From NCBI GenBank assembly GCA_019787685.1, contig JAHNUO010000054.1, positions 44,472-108,471 of the forward strand: a stretch of 64,000 nucleotides of DNA, read 5' to 3'. This stretch comes from Chiua virens. Lineage: Eukaryota; Basidiomycota; Agaricomycetes; Boletales; Boletaceae. Below the pieces are notes generated by a model. The model was not told the origin of the DNA. It did not search any database and was given only the letters and a program-made list of their open reading frames with translations. Position numbers and translations under genes: made by a program. Positions 11,284 to 23,382 of this stretch are shown one piece after another (position 1 is the stretch's first letter; the number at the start of each line of letters is the position of its first letter).

Positions 11284-11604
11284 TAATCCTCTTTTCGAAG
11301 ACAATGACCAGGATATTCACTTCCCGCAAGAACTCTTCAAACTCGCTTAGATGGGTGTTGGTATACTTCATCGAACTAGATAGATTATCGTGCCAGTGTG
11401 AGGCAGCTCTCAATCGATTCGACTAGATGGATAATACACCGAACTTAGAAAAGCTTTGGACGGGCAATTTTATGCAACAATATCTTTGGTCTCACAACTC
11501 ACGCACTGCACAACACAAGTGACTTTCTTCCAAAGGGCCTAGTTCAACAAACCCTGGTCCACTTCACTTGAAAGTTCCTTCCAAAGTAACGTCTAACTAC
11601 CAAG

Positions 11605-12622
11605 TCAGAGCATCAGTTCTCCCTTTGCAAACAATTTCGCATTCCCCTTGATCGCGATACCCTTCTCGCCGAGTGTTACCCACAAGTCTCCTCCTCGCGG
11701 GCTAACTTGCCTGACGTGTACTTGCTCCCCTTGTCGGATCCTGCTCCCAGGCAGTGATGCATAGTAAGGCACCATCAGTGTATGCGCACTCCCGCACACA
11801 GGATCTTCCGGGAGCCCATTGGCAGGCGCAAACACGCGTGACTCCAATACATGCGGTTCTCTCGGGGTGAGATGGGACAAGCTGGTGATGGTAAACGGAC
11901 CCGCGTCGATCTACGAGATGGTTGGCGAGGGTGTCTCGGGTATCGGCAAGGGCCAAAACACTCACCAATGCTTGCGGGTGAATGTCCCGACCATCGAGTT
12001 CTTCGTCGGTGTCGAGCACCACCATGAGGAAACACGAGAATGACCCTGTTCCGCGAGCGACAAATTGAAGGTCGAGACACACCGCGTCTTTTTGAAGCGC
12101 ACGTGCGACCGCTTGGTGAACGCGGTCTCTATCTGTTCCTAGCAGCGGGACGATGGGTGTGACAGGGAGCTCGATCTCGTAAAGCGTCCCGTCGTCGCGA
12201 TCATTGTTGTCACCATCACAGGATTGCGGGACGGCGCTGGCGCTGATTATCAGGCCCTCGCGCGTTCTGAAACGCAACGCTGCATCCTCTTTGCTTCTGT
12301 TTGCGTTCACACTCGGAAGCAGACCACTGCAGATCGCCATCGTGGTCGCCAGTGTGCCATGGCCACAGACAGGGACTTCACAACCCGGGACAAAGAATCG
12401 GATGTCAAATACGTCGTCGTCTGTTCCGGTGGGGGATGGGGATGCGACGAAGACGGTGACAGGTTGCGCCAAGGACTTGGCGATAGTGCCCATGGTTGGG
12501 GTACCTATGATCGTCTGCGCGGGGTTGAGGGCACCGCGGGGGAGGTGCACGACGGCCGCTGGGTTTCCTCCTAGAGCAGAACGCGTGAACGCGTTGATGA
12601 TCACGTATGGGAAGGACGGCAT
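11605..12622 (-). pseudogene. PhzF-family protein, copy 2, frameshifted
   Basis: This is a paralogue of the gene at 8333-9343 with the same motifs: FPYVIINAFTRSALGGNPAA, CGHGTLATTM and EDPVCGSAHTLMVPYY. The reading frame breaks once. From 12622 the frame is good to about 11910 (ending near ANHLVD). The rest of the protein, from PFTITSLSHLTP to KGELML, continues one frame over to 11605. One extra base at about 11907-11909 (GATCGACGCG read against GAT-GACGCG) accounts for it, and no intron-sized gap or splice signals are available there. This is either a real frameshift or an assembly error. The segment matching the PhzF catalytic Glu region is SLAQPVTVFVA, again without an acid. Relative to copy 1 the C-terminus lacks two residues after the E-K of LGEKGIAIKGN. 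Confidence 0.75.
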
Positions 12623-13797
12623 GAAAGCTATGGACAGGTCGAAGAAGGGGAGAGTGGACTCGAGTCAAGCTGAGTCACCTTACAATAGGATATTATATAA
12701 AATGTCGACCTGTATCAGGGATCCTAATCAATAGTCGTCGTCCCCGGCTCTCACAAGGGCTCACCTCGTCTGATCCGAGTCAGTCGCCACCTCGCGTACT
12801 CCCACTGCGAAAAATATTAATGTAACAATGTACACTCGATTTCCTTTATTAATGGGTTTTTGTTCGGTCAAAAGCTGTCATGGAAACAACACCGTTTCTA
12901 CTCACTGCCACCATGATTTGGCATGGCATCACAACTTTTTCCAACACGGTCCAGCTTGAGTCGCCTGGATCGCCTCGTCACCAGGTGGCCCATACTTTAC
13001 CAGCCAACTTTAAACGTGTAACTTTCTGACTTTGTTCCGAATGGCTGTTTGTTGACGACATCGTTGTTACTATGTTAGTTCCACTCTCTTGAGACGCGTC
13101 AGTGCTCAACTGCGCTTAGGCGCGCCAGTGGCGCGCACATCAGTGGCGCCGACGACGTTACAGCAAAGCGATAGACGTAACTCCAACCGGGGCGTGGTTT
13201 CCTGTGAATTACACCGGCGGTGGACGCCTTGAAAGCTCTGGACCTCGTCCACGCGAACCGTGTAGGTGTCCAGGCACCCGAAATTATCCCCGATTATCAC
13301 CAAAGTAAGTATGTCAATGCCAGTGAGCAAGGGTGCTTTCTTGGCAACCGATATAGTTCTTAATCAAGATAAAGTTCTCAAGTTAACTGCACGTCGACGG
13401 CCCGGCCGCTTGACAAGCAACGTTAACTACGGGTCAAGGTACTTGCTTCTCTCCTGGAGAACGTCCCGTTTATCCACATTGACACGCTTCCTCGGCCTCC
13501 GTATCGTGTAATGCAGCCATGTGGTGATTCTTTTCCCTATCGAGGTAACATGTTGCGGCCTTGCGTGGCAGTAGGTGACAGCATCTATTACGATAACATG
13601 GCTGGACGCGCTAGTCCTTTTGTAGAACGCATCGTGGCAGGGTATGCGGCACACACTCCCCTCATAACTTGGGCTCTCATCCAATGGCGCTGTAATGGAG
13701 GGACCGACCTTGCAAGATCTTTGGGTGTCTCGCGTCACGGCCATCAACGCATGTGCGTCCGATGCGGTCTATGTCAACGTCGGTGTGCTGAGAGTGC
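12623..13797. other. 1.2-kb gap, possibly with 5' exons of the next gene
   Basis: No motif is recognisable. The stretch 13500-13790 on the + strand may contain the initiating exon or exons of the DUF6533-like gene, but I could not settle a start codon. Confidence 0.35.
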
Positions 13798-15039
13798 TTG
13801 TTGTCAGTTTCAGCGCTCGTCCTTGTGGTCTGGGATTGGCTCATATGTCTTGACGAGGAGATTACTTGGATATGGCCGTGCGTGTTTCATGGTTCGATAC
13901 CTTCCACAGATGCTTATCCTAATAATCCTATGTTCATAGTCAACCACTCTCGACGATACACAAATGGATATATCTCTTTTGTCGATATGCACCATTTGGT
14001 TGCCACACGTGCGTGCAAAATCCCGTTATTGCGGCGATCGCCAATCATTTTCTTGGTAACAGAATCAATATTTTGTTTGTGCGTCGGATGGAACAGCACG
14101 GTAAATTCTCGATATCGACTTGTCGGATGTGGCTTGCCTATCAAGGAGTTGTTGTCGAGATATTTTTGGCGGTCGTTGAAGGATTGCTCATGATCAGAGG
14201 TATTGTCTCTCTCTTTGTTCCTCTCCAGTCCAGCGTGTAACACACCTCTCAGTTTACGCGCTGTGGGGTCGCAGCAGACGGATATTCACCTTTCTCGCAC
14301 TTTCCCTGGCTATCGAAATTTCATGTTTCGCTATCAGCCTCAGTATCATCGTAGGAAATGCATACTTCAATGAGCTTTGTATTTTCAACAAACCTCCACT
14401 TCTCTACGTTCTTTTCAGGTAATTCATTTTTCTCCGCAGAGATTCAGCCTTCACCTCTTCCTATCCTTAGCGTTGCTGCGTTAGCCATGCAACTCTCTAT
14501 CATCATCCTCACGCTCTCCAAAAGTCCATTACGTAGGACGCAACAGCCCGCTCTTGTTACATTTGTGACAAGAGAAGGCAGCGTTGTGTCGTTTACCGTT
14601 TGTGGTATGTCTTTCGTCCTATTCTCCAATCGGACTCCATTCTTAATCAATCTTGGCCCGCGTACCTTATTTCTGAAAGCGTTACTCATCGCTAGTTTTG
14701 TATATCTTTTACTTGATACCAAATACGGCGATATCATCTTCTAGTGCGTATCTCATTTCGGTTCCTCTACCGTGCTTTGAACTCAGGAGCACTTTACTCT
14801 CAATATGCAGTTGGGTGCTGTCGATCTTGTCAGTGTGCGTAAGTGAATTTTGATTTTTTTTTTTACGTTGGAGCGCATTGCCGACAAACAACTTTTGGTA
14901 GGGTTGTAGACTGGTTCTTGCTGTACATCGATTCTCCTCCAGCGCGAATCTAGGGGAATCGTGGATCGAGGAGGTATGCTTTACGTCGGTATGTATCATC
15001 GAGCCGGAGCCGGAGCCGGAGCCAGATGCGTCCCCATGA
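13798..15039 (+). CDS. DUF6533-like multi-pass membrane protein (5' end unresolved)
   Basis: Exon fragments follow the order of the basidiomycete DUF6533 seven-TM family. ALVLVVWDWLICLDEEITWI (about 13813-13872) corresponds to the domain's opening TM with the D-x-E-[VI] ending. RYLPQMLILIILC (about 13890-13930) follows in another frame. WLAYQGVVVEIFLAVVEGLL and MIR end at 14200. An intron (GTATTG to CTCTCAG, 14201-14253) joins in phase to VYALWGRSRRIFTFLALSLA, the family's V-Y-A-L-[WY]-G hallmark. Further exons give MQLSIIILTLSKSPLRR and LVTFVTREGSVVSFTVC, then SICSWVLSILSV, and a tail RLVLAVHRFSSSANLGE ending in a short Glu-Pro repeat and stop at 15037-15039. Function is unknown; such proteins are numerous in Agaricomycetes and act at membranes. 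The start and some splice sites were not resolved, and one frame change near 13880 may be a lesion. Confidence 0.55.
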
Positions 15040-15703
15040 GGGCGATCCCGCACGAGACGGGTTATATCATATCTATGTCTGCCCAAGGGTCTCGTGACTT
15101 GACGTGGCCTAGGCGGGCTCTTCACGTCGTGTCGGTTGGACGTGCTCGCGTCAGGAACGCGAGGGCGGGGATCGCAAGGGTGACCGAGTTTTTCTGTTGT
15201 CGATCGAGGCAGGATGGTGTTGCCCGTGGTGTCATTGATCCTAGGAAGGTGGACGCGGACGTTATTCGTCGAGTCGTGTACCATTCTCGGTGCACTGGGT
15301 GTTATATTTTTCTCCACTACTTATCACCCCATGTTTCTTACGAGATTACGAACGCAACGAGACTCTGGAATATTGATATGGATTTGTTTCAACTCCGTGT
15401 CCGAGTCCCCGATAGCACAGAACGTGATCAAGTTTGGAAAGTATTATCATCTGGCCAGGGAACTAAGCTGAAAGTACATCAGATGGCATCGGTGTTCATA
15501 TCCTCGTAGAGGATCAATATCAATCATAGTCAGTGCATGGGCTGTGGTTGTGTACTCCGCATGATCATGATCGCACCGGTATGAACCCTTTCAATCTATG
15601 GGCTCTAACTTAGTGACGGCGGAACTATGATCAAAGCATATCTTTTGCTACATTCAGTACTCAACACAGACGTACGTTAATGTTACTGACAATGATTGCG
15701 ACA
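15040..15703. other. Gap, hydrophobic + strand frame only
   Basis: A frame at 15214-15471 contains hydrophobic runs (ESCTILGALGVIFFSTTY) but no recognisable domain. It may be a remnant of a related membrane protein or chance. Otherwise nothing is seen. Confidence 0.3.
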
Positions 15704-17019
<1,316 letters not shown>

Positions 17020-19401
17020 ATGCACGGCCTCCCGTTGATCTCTTTGGTCTTTCTTCTCTCTATCGTTCGCTCGTTAGAGGCGGTTTCTCTCGTGTCTAGA
17101 TCTGCCCCGCGTGCTCGCACGTGGTCTGACGATTCCAATCCTCCGGGTGTCATCGACGCTACCGATGGGGAACTCGAGATTGCGAACAAGGTGATCGCCC
17201 CAGATGGTTTCATCCGAAGGTTGGTTTCTTTTTTTTTTCTGGATGGGCTTGTCTTTTGATGTCTGTTTCAGTGCCACTTTGGCTGGCGGTACCTTTCCTG
17301 GTCCGCTCATCAAAGCGCAAAAGGTTCGTCCTTTATTTTCTTGTTGTTGAGAAACCACAAACGCGTGCGATACCAGGGATGCGACTTTTCTATCGCCGTC
17401 ATCAATAATCTTGATGACCCTACTATGGAGTTGTCGACTACGATCGTGAGTTTCCATGCTTCGCTGGTACCAGTGTCTTGACGTGACCTTCACCTTAGCA
17501 TTGGCACGGTATATTCCAGAACAGGTCCAACTGGGCCGACGGCGTCGCTTTTGTCACCCAATGTCCCATCCAATCAGGAGATAGCTTTCGATATCGGTTC
17601 AACGCTGAAAACCAAACGGGCACTTATTGGTACCACTCGCATCAAAAGACACAATATTGCGACGGACTTCGCGGCCCATTGGTAATCTATGACCCAGATG
17701 ATCCTCATGCCCATCTGTACGATGTCGACGATGGTATGTTTACATATCAGTACTTGACCAATTTTCAATGTCTGACCTCGATTTGCAGAGAATACCGTCA
17801 TAACCCTTGCGGATTGGTGAGTGTCATATATTTATTCTGGAAGATTCTCGTGACACGGATGACCCACAGGCACCATAACATCTCCTCGCAAGTTCTACCG
17901 CCTTTTGTTCCGGATGCGACTACTATCAATGGAAATGGACGCTACCTGGGAGGACCGAAAACACCTCTTTCGGTTGTCAACGTCGAACATGGAAAACGCT
18001 ATCGCCTACGCATCATCGGGGCATCCTGTGACGCCTGGCATAATTTCACCATCGACCACCATAGTATGTTAATCATCGAAGTCGACGGCGTGGAGATCAT
18101 TCCCAAAGAGGTCGATTGGCTTCAGGTCCTGGCGGGACAGCGATACTCCGTCGTGGTTACAGCCACTCGACCAGTCGACAACTACTGGATACGTGCATTG
18201 CCTAACCGTGGTAATCAAACGTTCATTGATGGGCTGAACTCAGCCGTGTTGCGTTATGCTGGCGCGCCGGAAAGGGATCCGACCACCCAACAACGTCCAG
18301 TCGCCATCCACTTCGAAGAGAGTCAACTCCATCCTCTAGACAGGATCAGTCCTCCTGGCGTTCCGGAGCTGGGTAAAGCAGACGTTGTCCTGAACCTCGT
18401 ACCTACGTCCGACAGGATAAGCATGTTGATCAACGGAGTAGCCTATAGGGATCCTCCAGCACCCGTCCTCCTTCAGATACTCAGCGGTGCTCGTCACCCG
18501 TCGGAACTTCTCCCCAAGGGTAGCGTTTACGAACTACCCAGGAATAAAGTCATCGAGATTCACATGCCCGCTAATGATCTCTCGCCTGGAGGTGCTGTGG
18601 GTGCTCCAGTTAGTACTTGCCGATGAAATTCATTTTGCGAATCCGACTGACACTTATTCACAGCACGGGATCCATCTGCATGGCGTGAGTGACTCTCTAA
18701 AGATCCCGGGAACTTTACTGAGCAGAGTTGCAGCACAATTTCCACGTAATTCGTACATCTGCGAACCATACCCCGAATTTCATCGATCCCATAAGACGAG
18801 ACGTCGTTTCAATGGGATCCCAAGCTCAAAGGTCCAATATCACATTTCGATTTGTCACGGATAATCCCGGTCCTTGGATTCTTCACTGGTAAGCGGGTTG
18901 ACAGTTTATAAGTGACCAATCTGACACGTTATCAGCCATATTGACTTCCACTTGCACCAGTACGTATCATAGTTGAACGTTGAACCCTTCATTCGCTGAC
19001 CTGTGATTCAGTGGCTTTGCTGTGGTGTTGGCGGAGGCACCGCAAGCGGCTGCACTACAGCAGAACATGGCTGTGCCAGGTGCGTAGACTCTGGTTAGCG
19101 GGCCGGCCTGGTAGCTGAATAGCCATCCATCGCAGATGCTTGGAATGAGCTCTGCCCTGCAAGGGTCCGGGAGGCTGCTTCTCTGTTCAACTCTACCGGA
19201 AGATTCAATCTCGATTCCTTCGACATTACTGCCCAATCGATTTCGACCAATTTGAGCGCGGTCCCGACACTATCCGACCCGTCCAGCACTGGCAAAACCA
19301 GTTCTCGCATTGACATCAGTACCATGCCTCCGATCTTTAGTTCGTTGTCTGCATTGTCACAAGGTGGAGCTTTACCTTCTATTTCTGCTTCCGTACCTTG
19401 A
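17020..19401 (+). CDS. Laccase 1, secreted multicopper oxidase (Phe axial type)
   Basis: Laccases oxidise phenols and aromatic amines with reduction of O2 to water, outside the cell. A signal peptide (MHGLPLISLVFLLSIVRSLEA) opens the frame, followed by an extra stretch of about 30 residues before the first cupredoxin domain. About ten introns interrupt the gene. All four copper signatures are present: HWHGIFQ with NWADGVAFVTQCPI (L1), [19 protein letters not shown] (L2), HGIHLHGHNFHV (L3) and GPWILHCHIDFHLHHGF (L4). The residue ten after the T1 Cys is Phe. L3 has Gly where almost all laccases have Pro (H-P-x-H-L-H-G-H); the His ligands are intact. The last exon gives DAWNELCP, the usual laccase end, then continues for about 75 Ser/Thr-rich residues to a stop at 19399-19401. 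No frameshift was found. It is the most diverged of the + strand copies. Confidence 0.88.
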
Positions 19402-20527
19402 TACCCCTATGCCTTGAATATGCCTCATCCATAATCTTGCCTATTTCAGGTCGCTCCATTCATGTTCTTCTTACTTTCGAACTCTCATACTAGTATGATC
19501 TCTTGATCCGTACAGCCGTTGATTCATTTGATACCTAAGCTGGACTGCGGCTTACTGTTCTCGGATTGTTTATTGTATGAGTCCAGCGGCTGCTTACGAT
19601 ATTAATCGTAGAATCCACCTTGGCACTTAGGGGCTTAGATCTAGAATGCGAGATTCATTGACGGTACTATGACCTCCGAAATGTTTAATGTGGATTCGAA
19701 ACCTCCCTTTTGGAGCCGCAGCTGTGCACTCGAAACGGTCCCTTTCATGGGAAATACGTGTAGAGTGCTCGGATATGAGCTATTTGGTCACTGGCAGAAA
19801 CTTAGGCTGATACTCAACTGCAGGTGTATGTGGTTGAGGTAGGAGCTTGAAAATACACGCTAAGCTGCAGTGACACTGACAAGTTCAATGTTCGTTTATT
19901 TGGCGTACCTAGGAACGACTGTCTTCCTACCTGGGGCCTTCAAGCCGCCGACTTTTTTCCACATCGTTGCAAACAACGCGAAAAGTACCTCACCATCATG
20001 ACATTGCACTGGCAAGCACGTACTGCACAAGTGTACCCGCGCCAGCCAATGCATAATTGCCGCATTGGCAGATTTGCTGAATTCATGTTGGGCCTGGCAG
20101 CTTTTCAGAAGGATCACCGAATAGTCTTAGCGACTTTTTAGCCCTTCTATGTCATCGAGCATAGCTCCGGATGGGCATCTGGCATGCATCACTGGCATGA
20201 TGGGCCATCACATCCATGCAATATTAGATTAGGCTGAAAGCGGAGTTTCAAAAATTCACTTGATTCATTGTCAGTGTACCGTTCAAGCAACTTTCAGCGA
20301 CACTTGGATGTCGTTACATGCAATTATGTAGTAACTTCACTCACTGGCCAGAAAATTTCGCCGAGGTCCGAGGGCTGACGATGCACTTTTGCCACGCAGT
20401 TGTCGGTGCCGTCGGGTCCGTGTTCCGGAGAACCACGTGGAACGGTACCGTAGCGCTCCACAATGTCCACATTCGCCGACTTCTTTGTATAGTCTGGTCA
20501 GCAAACTACTGTGGGCCGCGCCAATTG
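19402..20527. other. Gap between laccases 1 and 2
   Basis: No coding frame of note. Its right-hand part begins the duplicated upstream region shared by laccases 2-4. Confidence 0.5.
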
Positions 20528-21271
20528 TCCTGTGTTTCGGGGTGCTACCGGAGTCAGCAGGCTGCCATCAATTTCATGATGATCAAAGAGCGGGCACAGC
20601 CCAAATAGCTGCGCCAAGTACGTCATCTGGTTACCATTACCCCAGTCGGCGTGGTCGTTTAAATTTGTGTGGTCCGTTTTAGAGACGAATTTTCGATCGA
20701 CCCCGTACAATCGAGATCAAAAAATTGTGGCAAGTTCAGACTTAAGCTCTCCAAGAGTTCGGAAACAAAGTTCAGACTGCTTGCCAGGGTACGTGTAAGC
20801 AAACTTGACCTTTACAGGCTGGTCACATCTTGACGCTACTCATCGTCAGATACACCAATACAGGTCGGCTGTGGTTATTGTGCCTACTGTATATTCCTCA
20901 TTACGTGAGTCCTCCGCAAGTGTGCGATCCATCGGCTGCAAAGTGAATTAAACTCTTTCAGTCTCGTTGCGGCAGCGAGGGCCATACAGGATGGTCCCCA
21001 GCCCAAGTTACGAACCACCTTATCCCATCTTTTTTCTGTGCTACTGGGCCAGTGCTGCAATGAAACGGAACTACTTGGAATGTAAAGGTGAGGCCATCCG
21101 CATGGTTCTATGGGCGGGCACGTCATAACGCTCGAATGGTAACATAGAAGTATAACTCAACGAAAGCGAAGACTCAGCTCTTTGTGGTTGTCCCGAATCA
21201 ATTCGCAAGGAGCTTGATAAAAGGAACCCAAACATGCCGAGATGGCCAACCCTCCTTCGCTCACCTTCATA
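20528..21271 (+). promoter_or_regulatory. Laccase 2 upstream region with duplicated promoter blocks
   Basis: Two blocks recur upstream of laccases 2, 3 and 4. The distal one starts TCCTGTG-TTCGGGG at 20528, 744 bp before the ATG. The proximal one at 21131-21159 (CTCGAATGGTAACATAGAAG, running on to an ACTCA) lies 141 bp before it. A GATAAAAG TATA-like element sits at about 21216. These may be regulatory, or simply residual homology of the tandem duplication. Confidence 0.5.
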
Positions 21272-23382
21272 ATGCTCAACGTATTCTCTCTGTGTATACT
21301 TGGGTTTTCACTGTTCTCCGTTTCTAATGCCCTGTCAATCCCCAAGAGTTTTGCTGCGACGTCATCAAACGCCACCTTGGGTTCTATAAACCAACTTAAT
21401 ATTGTGAACAGTTACATTGCCCCAGATGGGTTCAACCGATCGTGCGTCGCTATTCATTTTCATAGCACATTCCTGATGTTCTTCAGGGCCACCCTAGTGA
21501 ATGGTGTATACCCCGGGCCATTGATCCAAGCTCAGAAAGTAAGGATTTTGAAAACAACTACGTCGGTGTGCTTACGCCTGTGCAGAACAATAAATTTTCC
21601 ATTCAAGTGTCCAACGAACTCACCGATGATTCCATGTTCCTGGAAACCAGTGTCGTAAGTCATTGCATCTCGTTCCGGAATCTACTCATGCGCCTTCCAA
21701 AGCATTGGCACGGATTATTTCAGTACAAGACCAACTGGGCAGATGGTGTCTCTTGGGTTACTCAGTGTCCGATTGGTCAGCAGAAATCGTTCACCTACCA
21801 ATTTACCCCTACCGGTCAGACTGGGACATATTGGTACCACTCACATTATCATACCCAATATTGCGACGGACTTCGAGGCCCACTAGTAATCTATGACCCG
21901 GACGACCCTCTGGCAGGCATGTACGACGTCGATGACGGTAAGTTTCTATCAATTTTCTGGAGTGTGTTTGAATCGTAACTTGGATTGAACCAGAAACGAC
22001 GGTTATCACACTCTCAGATTGGTGAGCATGTTCTTGTGTAATTATGTTTGGAGAGTGACCTAGGGTTAGGTATCATTCCCCCTCCCCCGTACTCGGCGCG
22101 GAGTTTCAACAGGTTGTTTCGAATGCAACTCTGATCAATGGTCTTGGCCGCTATGCTGGTGGCCCATCAACCCCGCTCGCGGTTGTCAATGTGACACAAG
22201 GATTGCGGTATCGCTTCCGTGTAGTTGCCACATCTTGCGATCCTTCATTCAACTTCACGATTGATGGTCACCGCATGACGATCATCGAAGTAGATGGGGA
22301 TGAAGTTGAACCTGTGGAGGTTGATTCGATACCCATCCTTGCTGGACAGCGTTACTCGGTCGTCGTTAATGCAAACCAGGCCATTGGCAACTATTGGATC
22401 CGCACCTTAACCAATTTAGCCGGTGCCTCCTTCGACAACAACCAAAATATGGCCATCTTGCGCTATCAAGGAGCACCAGACGAGGATCCCAGTTCAGCAC
22501 CTGGACCTCACGAACTCGCGTTCGATGAAGGGAACCTTCACCCCCTCGTCAACCCAGCAGCTCCAGGGATACCGGGTATAGGGAAGGCGGACGTAAACAT
22601 TCAACTTGTTCCTTCCATTAACGGATCGGGATACTTCACATTCAATAATGTGTCCTTCGGCTACCCTTCTGTTCCTGTGCTGCTCCAAATTCTCAGCGGA
22701 GCCACACAACCCTCGCAATTATTGCCGAACGGAAGTATCTACGGACTCCCTCTGAACAAGGTGATCGAGATAAGCTTTCCAAACCCTTCTAATGCGCCTG
22801 GTGGTCCCGTGAGTCATACTTGTAAAACCCTGTTCCCAGTCTTATTTCGTATGCCTGCGTTGTCAGCACCCTATCCATCTGCACGGTGTAGGTTCTTCAC
22901 TTCGCCGTTTTGCCTTGAACTGAAACGATTCTCCGAAGACCTCATTTTCAGTAGTGAGGACTGCGGGAAGCAACACCACCAACTTTGTCAATCCTGTCCG
23001 GCGCGACGTCGTGTCCATCGGCAATTCTACTACAGACAACGTGACTATCCGTTTCACCACGGACAACCCGGGACCCTGGCTCCTTCACTGGTGAGTGAAT
23101 TGTATCAAGAATATGTTTACAATCACCGTGATCTCACATGTCAATTCCTAGTCACATTGATTGGCACCTCAACCAGTACGTCAATCCGATTTGGTGAACA
23201 TGTTTCTTAAATTGACTCTTGTGTCTAGTGGGCTTGCTGTTGTGATGGCGGAGGCAGTGGATCAAGTCGCTTCTCAGGAACATATTCCGAGTATGTCACC
23301 TCATTCTTCTTTTATAACCCCACCTGCAGAGATATTAATTGCTATACCATAAACAGCTGCATGGAATGATCTGTGCTCTTAG
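21272..23382 (+). CDS. Laccase 2, secreted multicopper oxidase (Leu axial type)
   Basis: This is an intact-looking copy of the tandem set. The signal peptide is [20 protein letters not shown]; the frame is open to an ATG at 21242, but 21272 fits the copy 3 and 4 starts better. Signatures: HWHGLFQ with [41 protein letters not shown] and GPWLLHCHIDWHLNHGL. The T1 axial position is Leu. L3 reads H-L-H-G-T instead of H-L-H-G-H. That last His is not a copper ligand, but the change coincides with a weak AAG acceptor (CCGAAG at about 22938), whereas copies 3 and 4 use TAG. Several N-x-S/T sites (SNATL, FNFT, NGS, NVS, NNTT-like) suggest heavy glycosylation. The terminal exon is very short (AWNDLCS, stop at 23380-23382). 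About ten introns lie at positions shared with copies 3 and 4. Confidence 0.87.

Larger units (their letters stand above)
9425..11413 (-). pseudogene. Unidentified spliced gene split by the fold-back element
   Basis: Both flanks of the mobile element look coding on the minus strand. On the left, 9713-9556 reads VLDGFNLTGGTVIYTQYAS and continues to KRDEIPGKQ. A good 48-bp intron follows (GTAATG donor, GCTGAC branch-like site, ATTAG acceptor), and the last exon ends in QVPPRGKM and a stop at 9425. On the right, 11413-11286 reads HLSEFEEFLREVNILVIVFE with a plausible acceptor just upstream. Removing the element and one TA brings the flanks together, but the two frames are off by one base, so at least one further lesion is present. 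I do not recognise the protein family. The upstream exon or exons and the start were not found. Confidence 0.4.

Noticed and set aside
14709..15317. 202-residue minus frame with a Gly-Ser repeat
   Set aside because: It is the reverse reading of a Glu-Pro repeat at the C-terminus of the DUF6533-like gene, and has no motif of its own.
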